Shown piece by piece: positions 17,844 through 28,071 of a DNA stretch of 61,903 nt. Below the pieces are notes generated by a model. The model had not been told where the DNA came from, ran no database searches, and saw only the letters and a program-made list of their open reading frames with translations. This DNA comes from Candidatus Methanoperedens sp. (GTDB lineage: Archaea; Halobacteriota; Methanosarcinia; Methanosarcinales; Methanoperedenaceae). How positions within the stretch are numbered: position 1 is the stretch's first letter; every line of letters starts with the position of its first letter. The stretch is taken from contig JAPMTR010000071.1 in NCBI GenBank assembly GCA_026552975.1, forward strand, positions 1-61,903, written 5' to 3'. The position numbers were made by a program, and so were the translations under genes.

Positions 17844-18653
17844 TTATTCGCCTCCATGGTTCACAAGAATGGTCAATGGTGCTGTTATCATATGGAAATA
17901 CTTGCTAAAGGGTAAATATGCGACGCAGAACAACAGTGTGAATACTTCATGGAACATTACTGTAATATTATTGAAGAATCCAGGATTATCTTTCATATAA
18001 TCCGATATTTCGGCTCTCTGAATATTATCAGCCTCACGGATAGTCTGTGCGTAAAATCCCGTGATCACTACAACGAGCAAACCGATTATCAAAATCCAGT
18101 CGATATCGGCGTTTCGTGCCTGTACATCTTTGCCTGTTGAGAATAGTCTTCTTGCTATAGCGATAACTATACCCAATACAAGCATCCATCCGAAAATCTC
18201 ATTTGGAAGTTCAAGCGTTTTCCATGCACCAATAAAGAAACTGGAATCATATGGTGCGACGAAGAACGGCCCATAGAACTCTGCTGCTGCTGCAACCATC
18301 GTCAATATCAATAACCCTACCCAGCCCCAGAATATCAAGATATGCATGAACCATTCAAGCTTCCTGCGCCTGAATGTTCTTCTCTGGAATGCAACATCCA
18401 GGATCAATACTTCAAGTGCATGTCCTATACCCTTTGAAAAGATGCTGCTTATTATCATTTTAAGGGCGCCGAATGCTCCGTAAGGTTTTGTTGCACCTTC
18501 CGGGATAGCTCGTCCCCATTTGTCCAGTTGTACATACATTCCTACAATGAACAGGATTATGGATATTATCGCTGTAATAACCATTATTCTCCAGTCTATG
18601 AATAGTGTATCAAATACTGTTTTGCCTAATATTGTAAGGCCTTCTGTCGCCAT
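17844..18653 (-). CDS. hdrE: HdrE: membrane cytochrome b subunit of heterodisulfide reductase
   Basis: A 269-residue integral membrane protein with five or six helices (about 20-42, 105-125, 150-168, 185-205, 235-260) in the nitrate reductase gamma fold. Histidines in the hydrophobic segments (GHALEV, MHILIF, FHEVFT) can ligate haem b. It links methanophenazine to HdrD at the membrane. TAGGAGGATAAT precedes the ATG. The stop lies one base before the hdrD start. HdrDE is typical of cytochrome-containing Methanosarcinales. Confidence 0.9.
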   Translation of the reverse strand: MATEGLTILGKTVFDTLFIDWRIMVITAIISIILFIVGMYVQLDKWGRAIPEGATKPYGAFGALKMIISSIFSKGIGHALEVLILDVAFQRRTFRRRKLEWFMHILIFWGWVGLLILTMVAAAAEFYGPFFVAPYDSSFFIGAWKTLELPNEIFGWMLVLGIVIAIARRLFSTGKDVQARNADIDWILIIGLLVVVITGFYAQTIREADNIQRAEISDYMKDNPGFFNNITVMFHEVFTLLFCVAYLPFSKYFHMITAPLTILVNHGGE

Positions 18654-18774
18654 ATTATCCTCCTAAATTATGCCTGAAACGGCTTTCATTCCCCTAAGAA
18701 TCGATGTCATATTAAGCTTTCGATAAAAGGTGGCCATATACTTTATTATCAAACAAAATAAACAATCCCTAATA

Positions 18775-19992
18775 ATGTTAAAACTCTTCAATTCACTTTC
18801 AAGACAAAAAGAGATATTCCAGCCTTTGGGGGACGTTGTAGGGATATATACCTGCGGTCCTTCTGTTTATCAGTATGCACACATCGGGAATTTCAGGACT
18901 TTCGTATTTGAAGATGTGCTTGTGCGTTATTTAAGGTATAAAGGCTACGCTGTTAAAAGAGTGATGAATTTAACGGACATTGAGGATAAATCGATAGCAA
19001 TAGCACAAAAAGAAGGAAAATCACTTCCTGAATTGACCGAATATTATTCAAAGTTCTTTTTTAAAGATATGGATGTTCTTGAGCTTGAGCCAGCTGATGT
19101 CTTCCCGAAAGCTACACAACATGTGCCTGAAATGATAAATCTAATAAAATTGATGATGAAAAATGGCTATGCTTACCGGGGTAAAGATGGCTCTGTTTAT
19201 TATGATATCTCAAAATTCAAGGGTTTTGGAAAACTTTCCCATTTAAAGATCAGGACTGGGAAAAAAAAAATAAAAAGGGATGACTGGGGAGAGGATACAT
19301 CGATCATATCTGATTTTGCCCTCTGGAAATCATATGAAAAAAAGGATGGGAGTATTTTTTGGGAAACAGAACTTGGAAAAGGTCGCCCCGGCTGGCATAT
19401 AGAGTGCTCTGCTATGGGTTCAAAGCACCTGGGTGCACGTTTTGATATCCATGTGGGGGGAGTTGATAATATTTTTCCGCATCATGAGAACGTAATAGCC
19501 CAGAATTTCGCTGCCTTTGGAATGAACCCCTCAAAATACTGGCTTCACTGCAAGCACCTCATGGTGGAAGGGAAAAAAATGTCAAAATCAGCCGGTAATT
19601 TCTATACGCTCCGTGACCTTATAGATAAAGGATTCAAACCTATGGCAATAAAGTATCTTTTACTGACTATGAGCTACAGGCGAAGGCTCAATTTCACGCT
19701 TTCCGGGCTTGAAGAAGCCACAGAAAAAATCGAGCGCATTTGTGCATTGATAGAACACATAAAATCAACGAACGGCATAGATAATACAGACAAAATTGTA
19801 ATTAGGGCAAAAAAACAATTTGAAGATGCGATGGATGACAATCTGAATACAGGAAAAGCATTAAAAATAATGGAAGAGCTTGCAGAGAAGATCAAGACGA
19901 TGGAACCGGATAAGAGATCTTCTCAAAATATCCTGAAATCATTCAGGTTCTTTGACTCTCTCCTCGGGTTACAGTTATTTACATCCGCTTGA
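18775..19992 (+). CDS. cysS: cysteinyl-tRNA synthetase, short form
   Basis: This class I synthetase charges tRNA-Cys. It shows [13 protein letters not shown] (27-39, HIGN signature and first zinc Cys), the HIECSAM and [16 protein letters not shown] zinc/active-site segments, and KMSKSAGN for ATP. At 405 residues it is about 60 shorter than usual: it stops right after the first helices of the anticodon-side domain ([10 protein letters not shown]) and lacks the usual final region. The start at 18775 matches the family N-terminus; an in-frame start at 18730 adds an unlikely leader. Its last 14 bases overlap the convergent PDCD5 gene. Confidence 0.9.
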   Translation: MLKLFNSLSRQKEIFQPLGDVVGIYTCGPSVYQYAHIGNFRTFVFEDVLVRYLRYKGYAVKRVMNLTDIEDKSIAIAQKEGKSLPELTEYYSKFFFKDMDVLELEPADVFPKATQHVPEMINLIKLMMKNGYAYRGKDGSVYYDISKFKGFGKLSHLKIRTGKKKIKRDDWGEDTSIISDFALWKSYEKKDGSIFWETELGKGRPGWHIECSAMGSKHLGARFDIHVGGVDNIFPHHENVIAQNFAAFGMNPSKYWLHCKHLMVEGKKMSKSAGNFYTLRDLIDKGFKPMAIKYLLLTMSYRRRLNFTLSGLEEATEKIERICALIEHIKSTNGIDNTDKIVIRAKKQFEDAMDDNLNTGKALKIMEELAEKIKTMEPDKRSSQNILKSFRFFDSLLGLQLFTSA

Positions 19993-20317
19993 TCTGCATC
20001 TCATGCTTTTTGGGCTGAAGCTGCAAAAGCAATGCCTTGAGTTTTGCATCATCGATCTTTGAAGCAAGTCTTCCGCTCTGGGCAAGCGATATAAGTTGCG
20101 CTTCGACGTTTGCCACAAGATCGGATTTTGTCATTCTTAGTGTATTTAATCTTTCCCTTGCTTCGGGTGTGAGGATCTGACGTAGTATAGCCTGTTTTTT
20201 TGCTTCATATTCGGCTCGAGCCTGCTCCTGCTGTGCAGCCTGTCCCTGTGAATTGTATTGCTGCTGCTGCATTTGCTCCAGCTTACGCCTTCTTATTTCT
20301 TCGAGATCCTCATCCAT
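19979..20317 (-). CDS. PDCD5-family DNA-binding protein
   Basis: The 112-residue helical protein has the family pattern: a charged start ([20 protein letters not shown]), a Gln-rich linker and a compact three-helix core ([46 protein letters not shown]). It follows eS19, a standard archaeal gene order. The family binds nucleic acid, but its role in archaea is not settled. Confidence 0.92.
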   Translation of the reverse strand: MDEDLEEIRRRKLEQMQQQQYNSQGQAAQQEQARAEYEAKKQAILRQILTPEARERLNTLRMTKSDLVANVEAQLISLAQSGRLASKIDDAKLKALLLQLQPKKHEMQIKRM

Positions 20318-20350
20318 ATCGATCGATTTCCTTATCTATGTTCTTTATGT

Positions 20351-20800
20351 CTAATATTTTGCCATTGCCGGATTGGTCTTAACGATCTCGGATTTCACTT
20401 CATGTGCTGAATTATCCATGAACGCCTGGCCTGCCGGGGAAATTACCCTGCCAGTCTTCTGGTTTTTGACCAGACCCGACTTTTCAAGCTGCTGTAGGGC
20501 TTCTCTTGCAATTGAGCCGGATCCTTTTGCGAAATGTATTGGTTTATTTCCGTTCCTGTGCCTGCCGCCATAGAAACTGCGAAGCCTTGAAACGCCAACC
20601 GGTCCGTCTATATAGACCCGTCTTAATATAGAGGCACATCTAACATACCACCAGTCTGCATTGTCTGGTGAAAGTTCTTTATATGCTCCGGTCTTAACAT
20701 AACCTGCCCATTCTGGTGGTTTTGCCTTTTCATCTGTTTTCAATTTCTGCGCCACATTGTTTATAAGCATCTCTGCGGGCACATCATATATTGTTGTCAA
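20351..20800 (-). CDS. rps19e: ribosomal protein eS19
   Basis: A 149-residue small-subunit protein with the S19e signatures: DVPAEMLI near the start, WWYVRCASILRRVYIDGPVGVSRLR, then GGRHRNG and the winged-helix end ALQQLEKSGLV. The C-terminal ten residues or so extend past the usual end. Adjacent to PDCD5 and YhbY, as in many archaea. Confidence 0.95.
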   Translation of the reverse strand: MTTIYDVPAEMLINNVAQKLKTDEKAKPPEWAGYVKTGAYKELSPDNADWWYVRCASILRRVYIDGPVGVSRLRSFYGGRHRNGNKPIHFAKGSGSIAREALQQLEKSGLVKNQKTGRVISPAGQAFMDNSAHEVKSEIVKTNPAMAKY

Positions 20801-20902
20801 GTTAATCCTCCGTAAAATAATCTTTATCAGTAATGAAGATGATATCGATTCCCTGATAATAACTAAAATATTCAGGGAACTTTCTTATTTATCGTATAGT
20901 AT

Positions 20903-21157
20903 TTACCTTTTTCGGCTGTAAACTGCAGTATTTCCCCTTAATTCAATGAGTTCTGAATTTGATAGTTGAGCAAGTTTTTCAGCCAGTTCTTTTTTTCCTG
21001 TATCTGCATACGCAGATCTGAGAAATTTAACTTTTATTAACTTCTGATTCTTAAGCTGGATCTTTAATTCTTCCACTACCACATCTACTCCTGATTTACC
21101 CACATGGAGCGTTGGTTCGATAGAAGTTGCTTCTGCTTTTATTTCGTGTTTGTTCAT
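20903..21157 (-). CDS. YhbY/CRM-domain RNA-binding protein
   Basis: The 84-residue protein forms a single CRM domain. The first helix and LHVGKSGV correspond to the conserved helix and the GxxG loop position, followed by VVEELKIQLKNQKLIKVKFLRSA. These proteins associate with ribosome precursors or introns. Its ATG overlaps the roadblock gene stop (ATGA), so it is translated with the upstream signalling genes. Confidence 0.88.
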   Translation of the reverse strand: MNKHEIKAEATSIEPTLHVGKSGVDVVVEELKIQLKNQKLIKVKFLRSAYADTGKKELAEKLAQLSNSELIELRGNTAVYSRKR

Positions 21158-21522
21158 TTCAATATCTCTTTTAATTTTTGTGAGGATCTATCAAGTTCCA
21201 GAAGGATTAAACCCAGCCCGCTGTCCTTGTTTGCAAGAAGTATCAGAAGGGCTTTTGGTCCTGCTCCTTCTACGATCAACTTTCCAATATCAGATTCAAC
21301 GATAACCCTTGTCGGAATACCCATTTCAGCATGAATGGTGGCAGTTTCTGCCGCCCCGAGCATTGTTGCTGACATTGCCGCCAGGGATTCAACATACTGT
21401 TCTTTCTGCATTAGAGATCTGATTAACAAACCATCCCTGCTTGCGGCTGCACATGCCATAACGCCCCCCACATTTTTAAGATCCACCAGGAGTTTGTCGA
21501 TCATATCCAGCGTACCAGTCAT
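21154..21522 (-). CDS. roadblock/LC7 (MglB-like) protein
   Basis: A 122-residue single roadblock domain: helix (LDMIDKLLVDLKNV), strands GVMACAAASRDGLLI, helix ESLAAMSATMLGAAET, and strands RVIVESDIGKLIVEGAG, KALLILLAN. Roadblock proteins dimerise and act on small GTPases, as MglB does for MglA. The gene directly follows one encoding an MglA-like GTPase domain, with overlapping ends at 21522, which makes that GTPase its likely partner. Confidence 0.9.
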   Translation of the reverse strand: MTGTLDMIDKLLVDLKNVGGVMACAAASRDGLLIRSLMQKEQYVESLAAMSATMLGAAETATIHAEMGIPTRVIVESDIGKLIVEGAGPKALLILLANKDSGLGLILLELDRSSQKLKEILK

Positions 21523-22691
21523 TAAATTCCCCCTGTTATCCTTTCTATCAGGATCTCAAATGCCTCATAAACACCTTTTTTATCTTTAGCTACTACAGGA
21601 ACCACAGGAACATCGTCTGGTAAATGGAATTGTTCTCTGACCTCCTCTGGCTTTAAAGCCCCTGGAAGATCCTGTTTATTCGCAACGATGACATAAGGAA
21701 GGCCATATGATTTTGTGATATCAAGCATATGTTTTGCCCGAACAAAATCCGATGGATTTGTTGAATCTACAACAAGAAAGACACCCATAGACTCTCCGCT
21801 CAATAATTTTATGATCGGATCGAACCTTTCCTGTCCCGGAGTCCCGAAAATATCAGCACTAAAACCTTTATAATCTATATGACCATGGTCCATGGCAATA
21901 GTCGTACCAAGCCTGTCCACAGAGATCGCACGAGTGGAAAGGGCATGGACAAATGTACTTTTTCCAGCATCAAATGGTCCAGTAACCAGTATCTTGGGTA
22001 TGAATATTCTTATTCCTCCGGGTCGTAAAACCCGAAATAGCATAGATTTTGAAGATATTTCCGCCCAATCTGATTTGAGTATTCCAAAATATTGGCCAAA
22101 AATAACTCTTTCAGCTATCCCACCGATAGTGATAACAGAATTGAAAAGGTTACCTTTTATCAAATCCAGGGTTTGTTCTGAATATGGCCATGCCGTGAAA
22201 TTATATACAAGGACATGGTCATGCAGCATCGCTAATTTATTCCAGTTCCTGACAGCCTCTATGGTTTCCTTCTCGCCACATAGATCCATTATGGTTGAAA
22301 GAGATCCAAATACTATCGTGCTGGGAGGCAATTCTTTGATAATATCAATTATTGTTTTATTAAAACATTCAATATTATCAGGTTTTGATATCACATATTT
22401 TTCATCGGAAGGAGCGCCGATCAAGGGATTATATGAATCCACAAAAAACAATCTATCTTTTAACGTATTTATTCCCCAGCCGAAATCCTTGAATTGATCC
22501 TTTATTATCTGGGGCATAGTACTGGAAACCACGAAAACACATGTTCCACCATTATTAAGCGTACCATAGACTGTTTGTAGTCCGAATATCTCTCCTTCTA
22601 CTCCAGGCTGGCTATAATAAACAAGACTTTTCCCTTTTGGTATTCCCCCGTTAAGATAATCATCAAGTTTAGGAATGCCCGTCTCGACCAT
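21522..22691 (-). CDS. RecA-like domain fused to an MglA-like GTPase
   Basis: The 389-residue fusion has two parts. Residues 1-225 form a RecA/KaiC-like domain whose P-loop is degenerate (SQPGVEGEIF lacks the Gly-Lys-Thr). Residues 232-389 form a small G domain: P-loop GPFDAGKST (238-246), switch I TTIAMDHG, switch II DIFGTPGQE (280-288) and NKQD (338-341). The G domain should hydrolyse GTP; the RecA-like half probably serves as a scaffold. Neighbours are a roadblock protein (downstream) and a KaiC-like protein (upstream, one base apart), a likely three-part signalling or polarity switch. Confidence 0.85.
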   Translation of the reverse strand: MVETGIPKLDDYLNGGIPKGKSLVYYSQPGVEGEIFGLQTVYGTLNNGGTCVFVVSSTMPQIIKDQFKDFGWGINTLKDRLFFVDSYNPLIGAPSDEKYVISKPDNIECFNKTIIDIIKELPPSTIVFGSLSTIMDLCGEKETIEAVRNWNKLAMLHDHVLVYNFTAWPYSEQTLDLIKGNLFNSVITIGGIAERVIFGQYFGILKSDWAEISSKSMLFRVLRPGGIRIFIPKILVTGPFDAGKSTFVHALSTRAISVDRLGTTIAMDHGHIDYKGFSADIFGTPGQERFDPIIKLLSGESMGVFLVVDSTNPSDFVRAKHMLDITKSYGLPYVIVANKQDLPGALKPEEVREQFHLPDDVPVVPVVAKDKKGVYEAFEILIERITGGI

Positions 22692-22692
22692 T

Positions 22693-23397
22693 CTAATTTC
22701 CCCTTAAGATCTGTAATTTATTACCTATGATCTCATATTCAAACCAGGGGGTCGGTTTTGAGGATATTCCAATTATTCTAATATAATTCTTATCATTCTC
22801 TGATTTTATCTCGATCATCCCGTCAAACAGTTGTTTTAATGTTGCAATTGCCTGCTCATCATGCATACCGCTCTCTATCACATAAATTCCAAGAGCTCCT
22901 GCGGCTTTTATCCGCCCAGTAAAAACATGAAGAAACCTGAAAACTGTCTGGATGTTAGAATACATTAATATTGTTGAAAGTGAATTTATATGAAGCTGAA
23001 TATTCTGGTTATTCTTCTTCATGTAGAATTCTTCCAAAAACTGGCTTATTTTAACTCCAATTCCAGTCAGATCAACTGGACTGCTGGCTATCTTAATATT
23101 GGGAGTCTCAGAAGCATTTCCACCTAATGTTTTTGAAACACAATCAACTATCCCGATCCTTTCCATAGGAAGTTCCAGATTATTATCATGGAACCAGTCT
23201 ATGATATGTTTTGCTGGTTCTCGTGTTGTAACTGTTATGATCGCATTTTCATTTAAAATAGCACCATGATACAAGATATGGTTCAGGATTATCTCCTTTC
23301 CACTCATTGGTGGACCGATAAGCATTATATTCGAGCCTTTTCTAATGCCTCCGATCACAGCGTCTAATTCTTTAATACCCGTTGTATAATCGCTCAT
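22693..23397 (-). CDS. KaiC/RecA-like ATPase
   Basis: The 234-residue protein carries a single RecA-superfamily domain: TTGIKELDAVIGGIRKGSNIMLIGPPMSGKE at 5-35 in form, with GPPMSGKE as the P-loop (Glu in place of Thr/Ser). Strands ending in IQLHINSLSTILM and ALGIYVIES correspond to Walker B and sensor regions. It is the first gene of the GTPase/roadblock operon and is a paralogue in fold of the N-terminal half of the next protein. They may form a mixed oligomer. Confidence 0.8.
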   Translation of the reverse strand: MSDYTTGIKELDAVIGGIRKGSNIMLIGPPMSGKEIILNHILYHGAILNENAIITVTTREPAKHIIDWFHDNNLELPMERIGIVDCVSKTLGGNASETPNIKIASSPVDLTGIGVKISQFLEEFYMKKNNQNIQLHINSLSTILMYSNIQTVFRFLHVFTGRIKAAGALGIYVIESGMHDEQAIATLKQLFDGMIEIKSENDKNYIRIIGISSKPTPWFEYEIIGNKLQILRGN

Positions 23398-23524
23398 AGT
23401 TATCGTGCTTATGATACTTCTATTTAGATATTCGTCTATATAAAACCTAACAAGATTTGAAAAGATAGATTTGAAAATATCTGAAAAGATATAACTATAT
23501 TGAAACTAATTTATCATATTGTAA

Positions 23525-24868
23525 ATGGTAAATATCACAATAATTGGTCTTGGAAGTGGTGGTTTTGCTGCTACACTTGCCATACGAAGGACAGACCCTG
23601 ATGCATTTATAACAATTATCGAGAAAAGGCCTTATGATATGTTTTCCCCATGCGGCATGCCTTATGCCATAGAAGGGACAGTGAATCTGGATGACCTGAA
23701 GTTCGAATTGCCTCTTGATGAACGAATGACAAAGCTCCTGATGCAAGAAGTGCAGGCGATAGATCCTGCAAAAAGAACTGTAACATCGAAGGATCTCAAA
23801 AGCAGTGAAATCCTCACGACACCTTATGATTCGTTGATCATAGCACAGGGAGCTGAACCATTTGTTCCTCCGATTAAAGGGGCAAGAGAGAATCTGAATA
23901 AAGGTGTATATGCCCTTCATGACATTGAAAGCGCCCGTAAGATCATCGATCATGTTTCCACTGCTAAAAAAGCTGTGGTCGTGGGAGCAGGACCTATAGG
24001 TCTGGAGATATGTTCTGCCCTGAAGACAAAAGGGCTTGATGTTATTGTGGTCGAGATGCTTTCCTGGGCTATGTCACGCGCCCTGGATAAAGATATGGCG
24101 AAATATGTAGAAAAATGGCTCGGTGAGAAGGGAATTAAGTCAGTATTTAATAAAAGTGTGAAAAGCATAAACGGCACTCCGGTAACTTCAGTTTCAGTAG
24201 CCGATGAAATATTCGAGGCTGATATCGTTATCCTTGCTTCAGGTGTAAGGTCAAACTTTGACATGGCAAAAAATGCAGGTATTGAAATTGGAAAATGGGG
24301 CATAAAAACAAATGCAGGGATGGAGACAAATATTAAGAACATTTATGCTATCGGGGATTGTGTGGAGACCGTAAGCCTGATAAACCACAGGCCGACAATG
24401 ATGCAATTGTCCTCATCGGCCTACAGACAGGGGATGGTGGCTGGTGCGAATGCTGCTGGTGGTTATGATACCTATGAAGGGGCACTGGGCACTTTTGTTA
24501 CCGTTATCGGTGATCTTGAGGTTGCAGCCACTGGTTTTAATGAGTTCTTCGCTGAAGCTTCAGGTTATAAAATATTAACTGGTAAAGCACATGGGAAAAC
24601 CAGGCCAGAATATTATCCTGGTTCCAAGGATATTAATGTAAAGATCATAGCAGATTCAAAGACCGGAAAAGTACTTGGCGGTCAGGCTATTGGAGATGGT
24701 GCAGGGGCGCGAATAAATGTTATTTCAATGGCAATTAAATGTGGTCTGGATGTTTATTCCCTGAGCAGGACTGAAATGGCCTACTGCCCAAGGGTTGCAG
24801 AGAACTATGATGTTCTGAATAAGGCTGCGGATTTTGCGATAAGGAAGCTGGAAAAGGGGAATTCTTAG
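23525..24868 (+). CDS. FAD-dependent pyridine nucleotide-disulfide oxidoreductase
   Basis: A 447-residue flavoprotein of the CoA-disulfide reductase/NADH oxidase group. It has an N-terminal FAD fold (IIGLGSGGFAATLAIRR), a single redox cysteine in FSPCGMPYA (about residue 44), an NAD(P)H fold (AVVVGAGPIGLEICSAL near 155), the second FAD motif (IYAIGDCVE near 278) and a C-terminal dimerisation domain. The substrate could be CoA disulfide, polysulfide or oxygen; the sequence does not decide. It is transcribed alone, divergent from the signalling operon. Confidence 0.88.
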   Translation: MVNITIIGLGSGGFAATLAIRRTDPDAFITIIEKRPYDMFSPCGMPYAIEGTVNLDDLKFELPLDERMTKLLMQEVQAIDPAKRTVTSKDLKSSEILTTPYDSLIIAQGAEPFVPPIKGARENLNKGVYALHDIESARKIIDHVSTAKKAVVVGAGPIGLEICSALKTKGLDVIVVEMLSWAMSRALDKDMAKYVEKWLGEKGIKSVFNKSVKSINGTPVTSVSVADEIFEADIVILASGVRSNFDMAKNAGIEIGKWGIKTNAGMETNIKNIYAIGDCVETVSLINHRPTMMQLSSSAYRQGMVAGANAAGGYDTYEGALGTFVTVIGDLEVAATGFNEFFAEASGYKILTGKAHGKTRPEYYPGSKDINVKIIADSKTGKVLGGQAIGDGAGARINVISMAIKCGLDVYSLSRTEMAYCPRVAENYDVLNKAADFAIRKLEKGNS

Positions 24869-24896
24869 CAACGAACCAAAACGAACTGGGACAACA

Positions 24897-25643
24897 TCAC
24901 ACTTTAACCCGTTCTCCGCACTCATTCCTTCTGTAAATCCCGAATTCACTCTTTTTCAATGCCTCACCTGAAAAAACAGGGCCGTCCATGCATACTCGCA
25001 ATCCATCCATGCAGCAGGCACCGCAAATACCTAGACCGCATTTTATATAACGGTGAAGGCTAAACTGCGCTTTTGAAGGGAGGATTTTGTCTAAAACTTT
25101 TTTCATCATTATCTCTGGGCCGCAGCAATATATCTGACTGAAATATTCAGTATTATCGATCAACTGAGTCACATAACCTTTAATTCCCTCAGAACCGTCA
25201 TCAGTCGCGATAATTACATCTCCTGCTCTTTCAAATCGTTTCTTGAAAACCAGTTCTTCTTTTGTTCTTGCCCCGAGTAATGTTGTGACCTTAATTCCAT
25301 CAGACGCTGCATTTTCAGCAAGAGGAGCAAGCGGAGCAGCCCCTACACCGCCAGCGATAAGCAAAATATGTCCTGGTTTTCGATCAAATCCTTTGCCCAG
25401 GGGCCCGCGTATGCCGATAGAATCGCCTTTGTCAAGTTCAAACAACGCAGATGTTGCCGATCCTACTTTTTGAACTGTTATAGCATTATTATAAGAGAGA
25501 GCCATTGGGATCTCGTCCACCCCCCGTATCCAGGCCATCACGAACTGTCCCGGCTCAGATCCAAAAGATCTGTCAAAGAAAAAAGTCCTTATTGTTGGTG
25601 TTTCACTTACGACCTCAGTAATTTCAGCATTAACAGGTTTCAT
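24897..25643 (-). CDS. pyrK: dihydroorotate dehydrogenase electron-transfer subunit
   Basis: This 248-residue ferredoxin-reductase-like subunit passes electrons from PyrD to NAD. It has an FAD domain, an NAD domain (GHILLIAGGVGAAPLAPLAE) and a C-terminal [2Fe-2S] site (KCGLGICGACCMDG, then C in RVCMDGP). The start at 25643 is used because it overlaps the pyrD stop (ATGA); the longer frame adds 13 residues antisense-like to pyrD. Operon pyrD-pyrK. Confidence 0.92.
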   Translation of the reverse strand: MKPVNAEITEVVSETPTIRTFFFDRSFGSEPGQFVMAWIRGVDEIPMALSYNNAITVQKVGSATSALFELDKGDSIGIRGPLGKGFDRKPGHILLIAGGVGAAPLAPLAENAASDGIKVTTLLGARTKEELVFKKRFERAGDVIIATDDGSEGIKGYVTQLIDNTEYFSQIYCCGPEIMMKKVLDKILPSKAQFSLHRYIKCGLGICGACCMDGLRVCMDGPVFSGEALKKSEFGIYRRNECGERVKV

Positions 25644-26530
25644 AATCGATGCGCCATCCCATATATGTCTTCCAGGTCCCATTCTTTTTCTGACAGGAAC
25701 TTTTCCATACCTGATGATATCTCATTAAATACATTGATGTTGTTCCCGATAGCAGAACCGATCTCTACAGCCTGTGCTCCGGCCATAATGAACTCTATTG
25801 CATCTTTCCAATCTGAAATGCCTCCAACACCTATTACAGGTATGTCCAGAGCCTCATAAAGGTCATAAACACATTTTATTGCTACCGGTTTTATCGCTCG
25901 CCCGGATAGGCCGCCAAATCTATTTCCCAGGATAGGATAGCCACTGTCAATATCTATCGCCATTGCTCGCACTGTATTTATCGCCACTACCGCATCTGCG
26001 CCACCTTTCTGTGCGGCAAGTCCAATGCTTTTAATATTTGTGACATTGGGTGTAAGTTTTACCCACACGGGCACATCCGCCACATTTTTCACCACATGCG
26101 TAATATCCTCCACAAGAGCAGGGGCAGTACCGATCTCGGCGCCATATCCATGAGCGTGCGGGCAGCTGACATTCAATTCGAATGCATCCGCATGAATTGC
26201 GCCTGCGATTTGTGAAAAATCAAGGGCACATCCGCCAAAGATACTTGCGATTACCGGGACACCACTTTCTTTTGCAGTATCGATCTCTTGCTGGAAATTC
26301 TTATAGGAAGGATTTGGAAGACCCATGGCATTAAGATAACCACAATCCACTTCCACCATGCTTGGGTTGCCATGCCCTGATTTTGGCTCAACACCTATGG
26401 ATTTTGTGACAAGTCCACCTGCTCCTGACTGCGCAATTCTTTTCATGGATCCTCCGGTTGTTCCCATGATCCCCGCAGCTAACATAAGAGGATTCTTGAG
26501 GTGTATGCCTGTTAATTTTAATGAGAGCAT
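25640..26530 (-). CDS. pyrD: dihydroorotate dehydrogenase catalytic subunit (type 1B)
   Basis: The 296-residue FMN TIM barrel oxidises dihydroorotate to orotate in pyrimidine synthesis. FMN and active-site segments are clear: LAAGIMGTTGGSMKRI, NVSCPHAHG (the catalytic Cys of class 1B), VWVKLTPNV, and GVGGISDWKDAIEFIMAGAQAVEIG. PyrK follows with a four-base overlap. Confidence 0.95.
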   Translation of the reverse strand: MLSLKLTGIHLKNPLMLAAGIMGTTGGSMKRIAQSGAGGLVTKSIGVEPKSGHGNPSMVEVDCGYLNAMGLPNPSYKNFQQEIDTAKESGVPVIASIFGGCALDFSQIAGAIHADAFELNVSCPHAHGYGAEIGTAPALVEDITHVVKNVADVPVWVKLTPNVTNIKSIGLAAQKGGADAVVAINTVRAMAIDIDSGYPILGNRFGGLSGRAIKPVAIKCVYDLYEALDIPVIGVGGISDWKDAIEFIMAGAQAVEIGSAIGNNINVFNEISSGMEKFLSEKEWDLEDIYGMAHRL

Positions 26531-26572
26531 TTGGCTTTACGATGATCGGTAAATACTTAGTTCTTTTTATTT

Positions 26573-26836
26573 CTAACGATAATGATAATAAAAACCTATC
26601 GCCACAACCAGCGTCAGGAAACTGATGATATTTGCCACAACAACAATAATATCACCGATATGGAAACCATAGAGCGTCCACAGAAGGACGCCAGCGCTGA
26701 ACTGAAATAAGGTCATAAGGCTTACGTCTTTAGAGGATCTTGTTTTGCGCATTTTGATTATCTGGGGCACAAAACCAAAAGTGGTTAGCACAGCAGCAAG
26801 AGTCCCTAACAGATACCAGAAAAATTCCTGATCCAT
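26573..26836 (-). CDS. SemiSWEET-type PQ-loop transporter
   Basis: An 87-residue membrane protein with three helices. The PQ motif lies in helix one (TTFGFVPQIIKM) with the conserved RTRSSKDVSLMTLFQFS stretch before helix two. SemiSWEETs dimerise to move sugars across the membrane. It starts 16 bases after the phosphoglycerate mutase gene and probably shares its transcript. The cargo is not known. Confidence 0.88.
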   Translation of the reverse strand: MDQEFFWYLLGTLAAVLTTFGFVPQIIKMRKTRSSKDVSLMTLFQFSAGVLLWTLYGFHIGDIIVVVANIISFLTLVVAIGFYYHYR

Positions 26837-26852
26837 TATTTTCTCTATTCCA

Positions 26853-28028
26853 TTACTTTATCAGCAAATTAATCAATTTATGCCCTTCAAGCAGCCCGTA
26901 AATACCATCTTTTGGCGCGAATTCATCAAACCTATCGACATAATCCGCGCTCTCCGTAGAGGAATAAACTGCAAATGGAACAGGTTCCCTGGTGTGGGTC
27001 CTGATGGAAATGGGCGTCGGATGGTCAGGCAATACCATGATCTTATAATCACCGAAACCTCCGAGTTCATTGAGCATTCCACCCACGACTTTCTCGTCAA
27101 AATCTGATATTGCTTTTATTTTTGCTTCGATATTCCCCATATGCCCGGCTTCATCCGGCGCTTCCACATGAACAAGCACGAAGTCATGTTCTTTTAGCGA
27201 TCCAAGAGCATATTGGGCTTTACCTGAAAAATTTGTATCAAGATATCCTGTAGCGCCTGGAACATCAATCACATTTAGACCCGCATATTTTCCAATACCT
27301 TTTAACAGGTCAACAGCCGAAATGATCGAACCTGATACCCCATACATGTCCTTAAAGAGAGGCATGTTGGGAACTTTTCCCTGTCCCCATGGCCAGATAA
27401 GATTTCCAGGATTCTTTCCGGCTTTTTTTCTTTTCAAATTGACCTCATGGTTTTCAAGAATGGGTTTTGATGCCCGTATGAGTGAAATAAGGGATTCTGA
27501 ATCTTCACCTCGAGGTAAAACATCCTCGATCGGTTGGCCTATCACATCATGAGGCGGGGTGCATTGCGTATTTTTTCCATTTTTCATCACAAGCAAATGC
27601 CTGTAACTTATTCCTGGATGGAACCGGCAGTTTTTTCCAAGTTCATTATCTACCGCTTTTATAAGGATACGTGCTTCTTCACTTGAAATGTGGCCTGAGC
27701 TGTAATCTGCCAGCAACCCATCTTTTTCTGTTATAAGGTTACACCTGAACGCTATATCATCTGGATCCAGTTTAATTCCTATGCTTGCGGCTTCAAGAGG
27801 GCCACGACCGGTGTAATATTTCTGGGGGTCATATCCCATTATAGAAAGGTTTGCCACATCGCTACCGGGTGGCTTGTCGTCTGGCACGGTTCTTGCCATG
27901 CCGCACTTTCCGTGCTTTGCGATAAAATCCATATTTGGTGTATCAGCAGCCTGAAGAGGAGTTAAACCCCCAATTTCAGGGATAGGATAATCCGCCATCC
28001 CATCTCCTATGAGGACTATATATTTCAT
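26853..28028 (-). CDS. apgM: cofactor-independent phosphoglycerate mutase, archaeal type
   Basis: The 391-residue enzyme interconverts 3- and 2-phosphoglycerate. Metal-site and catalytic segments of the alkaline-phosphatase fold are present: [11 protein letters not shown] at the start, [16 protein letters not shown] with the nucleophilic Ser, [13 protein letters not shown] and [14 protein letters not shown]. Length fits the archaeal aPGAM family (about 400). Confidence 0.95.
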   Translation of the reverse strand: MKYIVLIGDGMADYPIPEIGGLTPLQAADTPNMDFIAKHGKCGMARTVPDDKPPGSDVANLSIMGYDPQKYYTGRGPLEAASIGIKLDPDDIAFRCNLITEKDGLLADYSSGHISSEEARILIKAVDNELGKNCRFHPGISYRHLLVMKNGKNTQCTPPHDVIGQPIEDVLPRGEDSESLISLIRASKPILENHEVNLKRKKAGKNPGNLIWPWGQGKVPNMPLFKDMYGVSGSIISAVDLLKGIGKYAGLNVIDVPGATGYLDTNFSGKAQYALGSLKEHDFVLVHVEAPDEAGHMGNIEAKIKAISDFDEKVVGGMLNELGGFGDYKIMVLPDHPTPISIRTHTREPVPFAVYSSTESADYVDRFDEFAPKDGIYGLLEGHKLINLLIK

Positions 28029-28071
28029 GTCCCCAGAGAAGATTTCTTAATACAATAAAATATCGGTTAGA

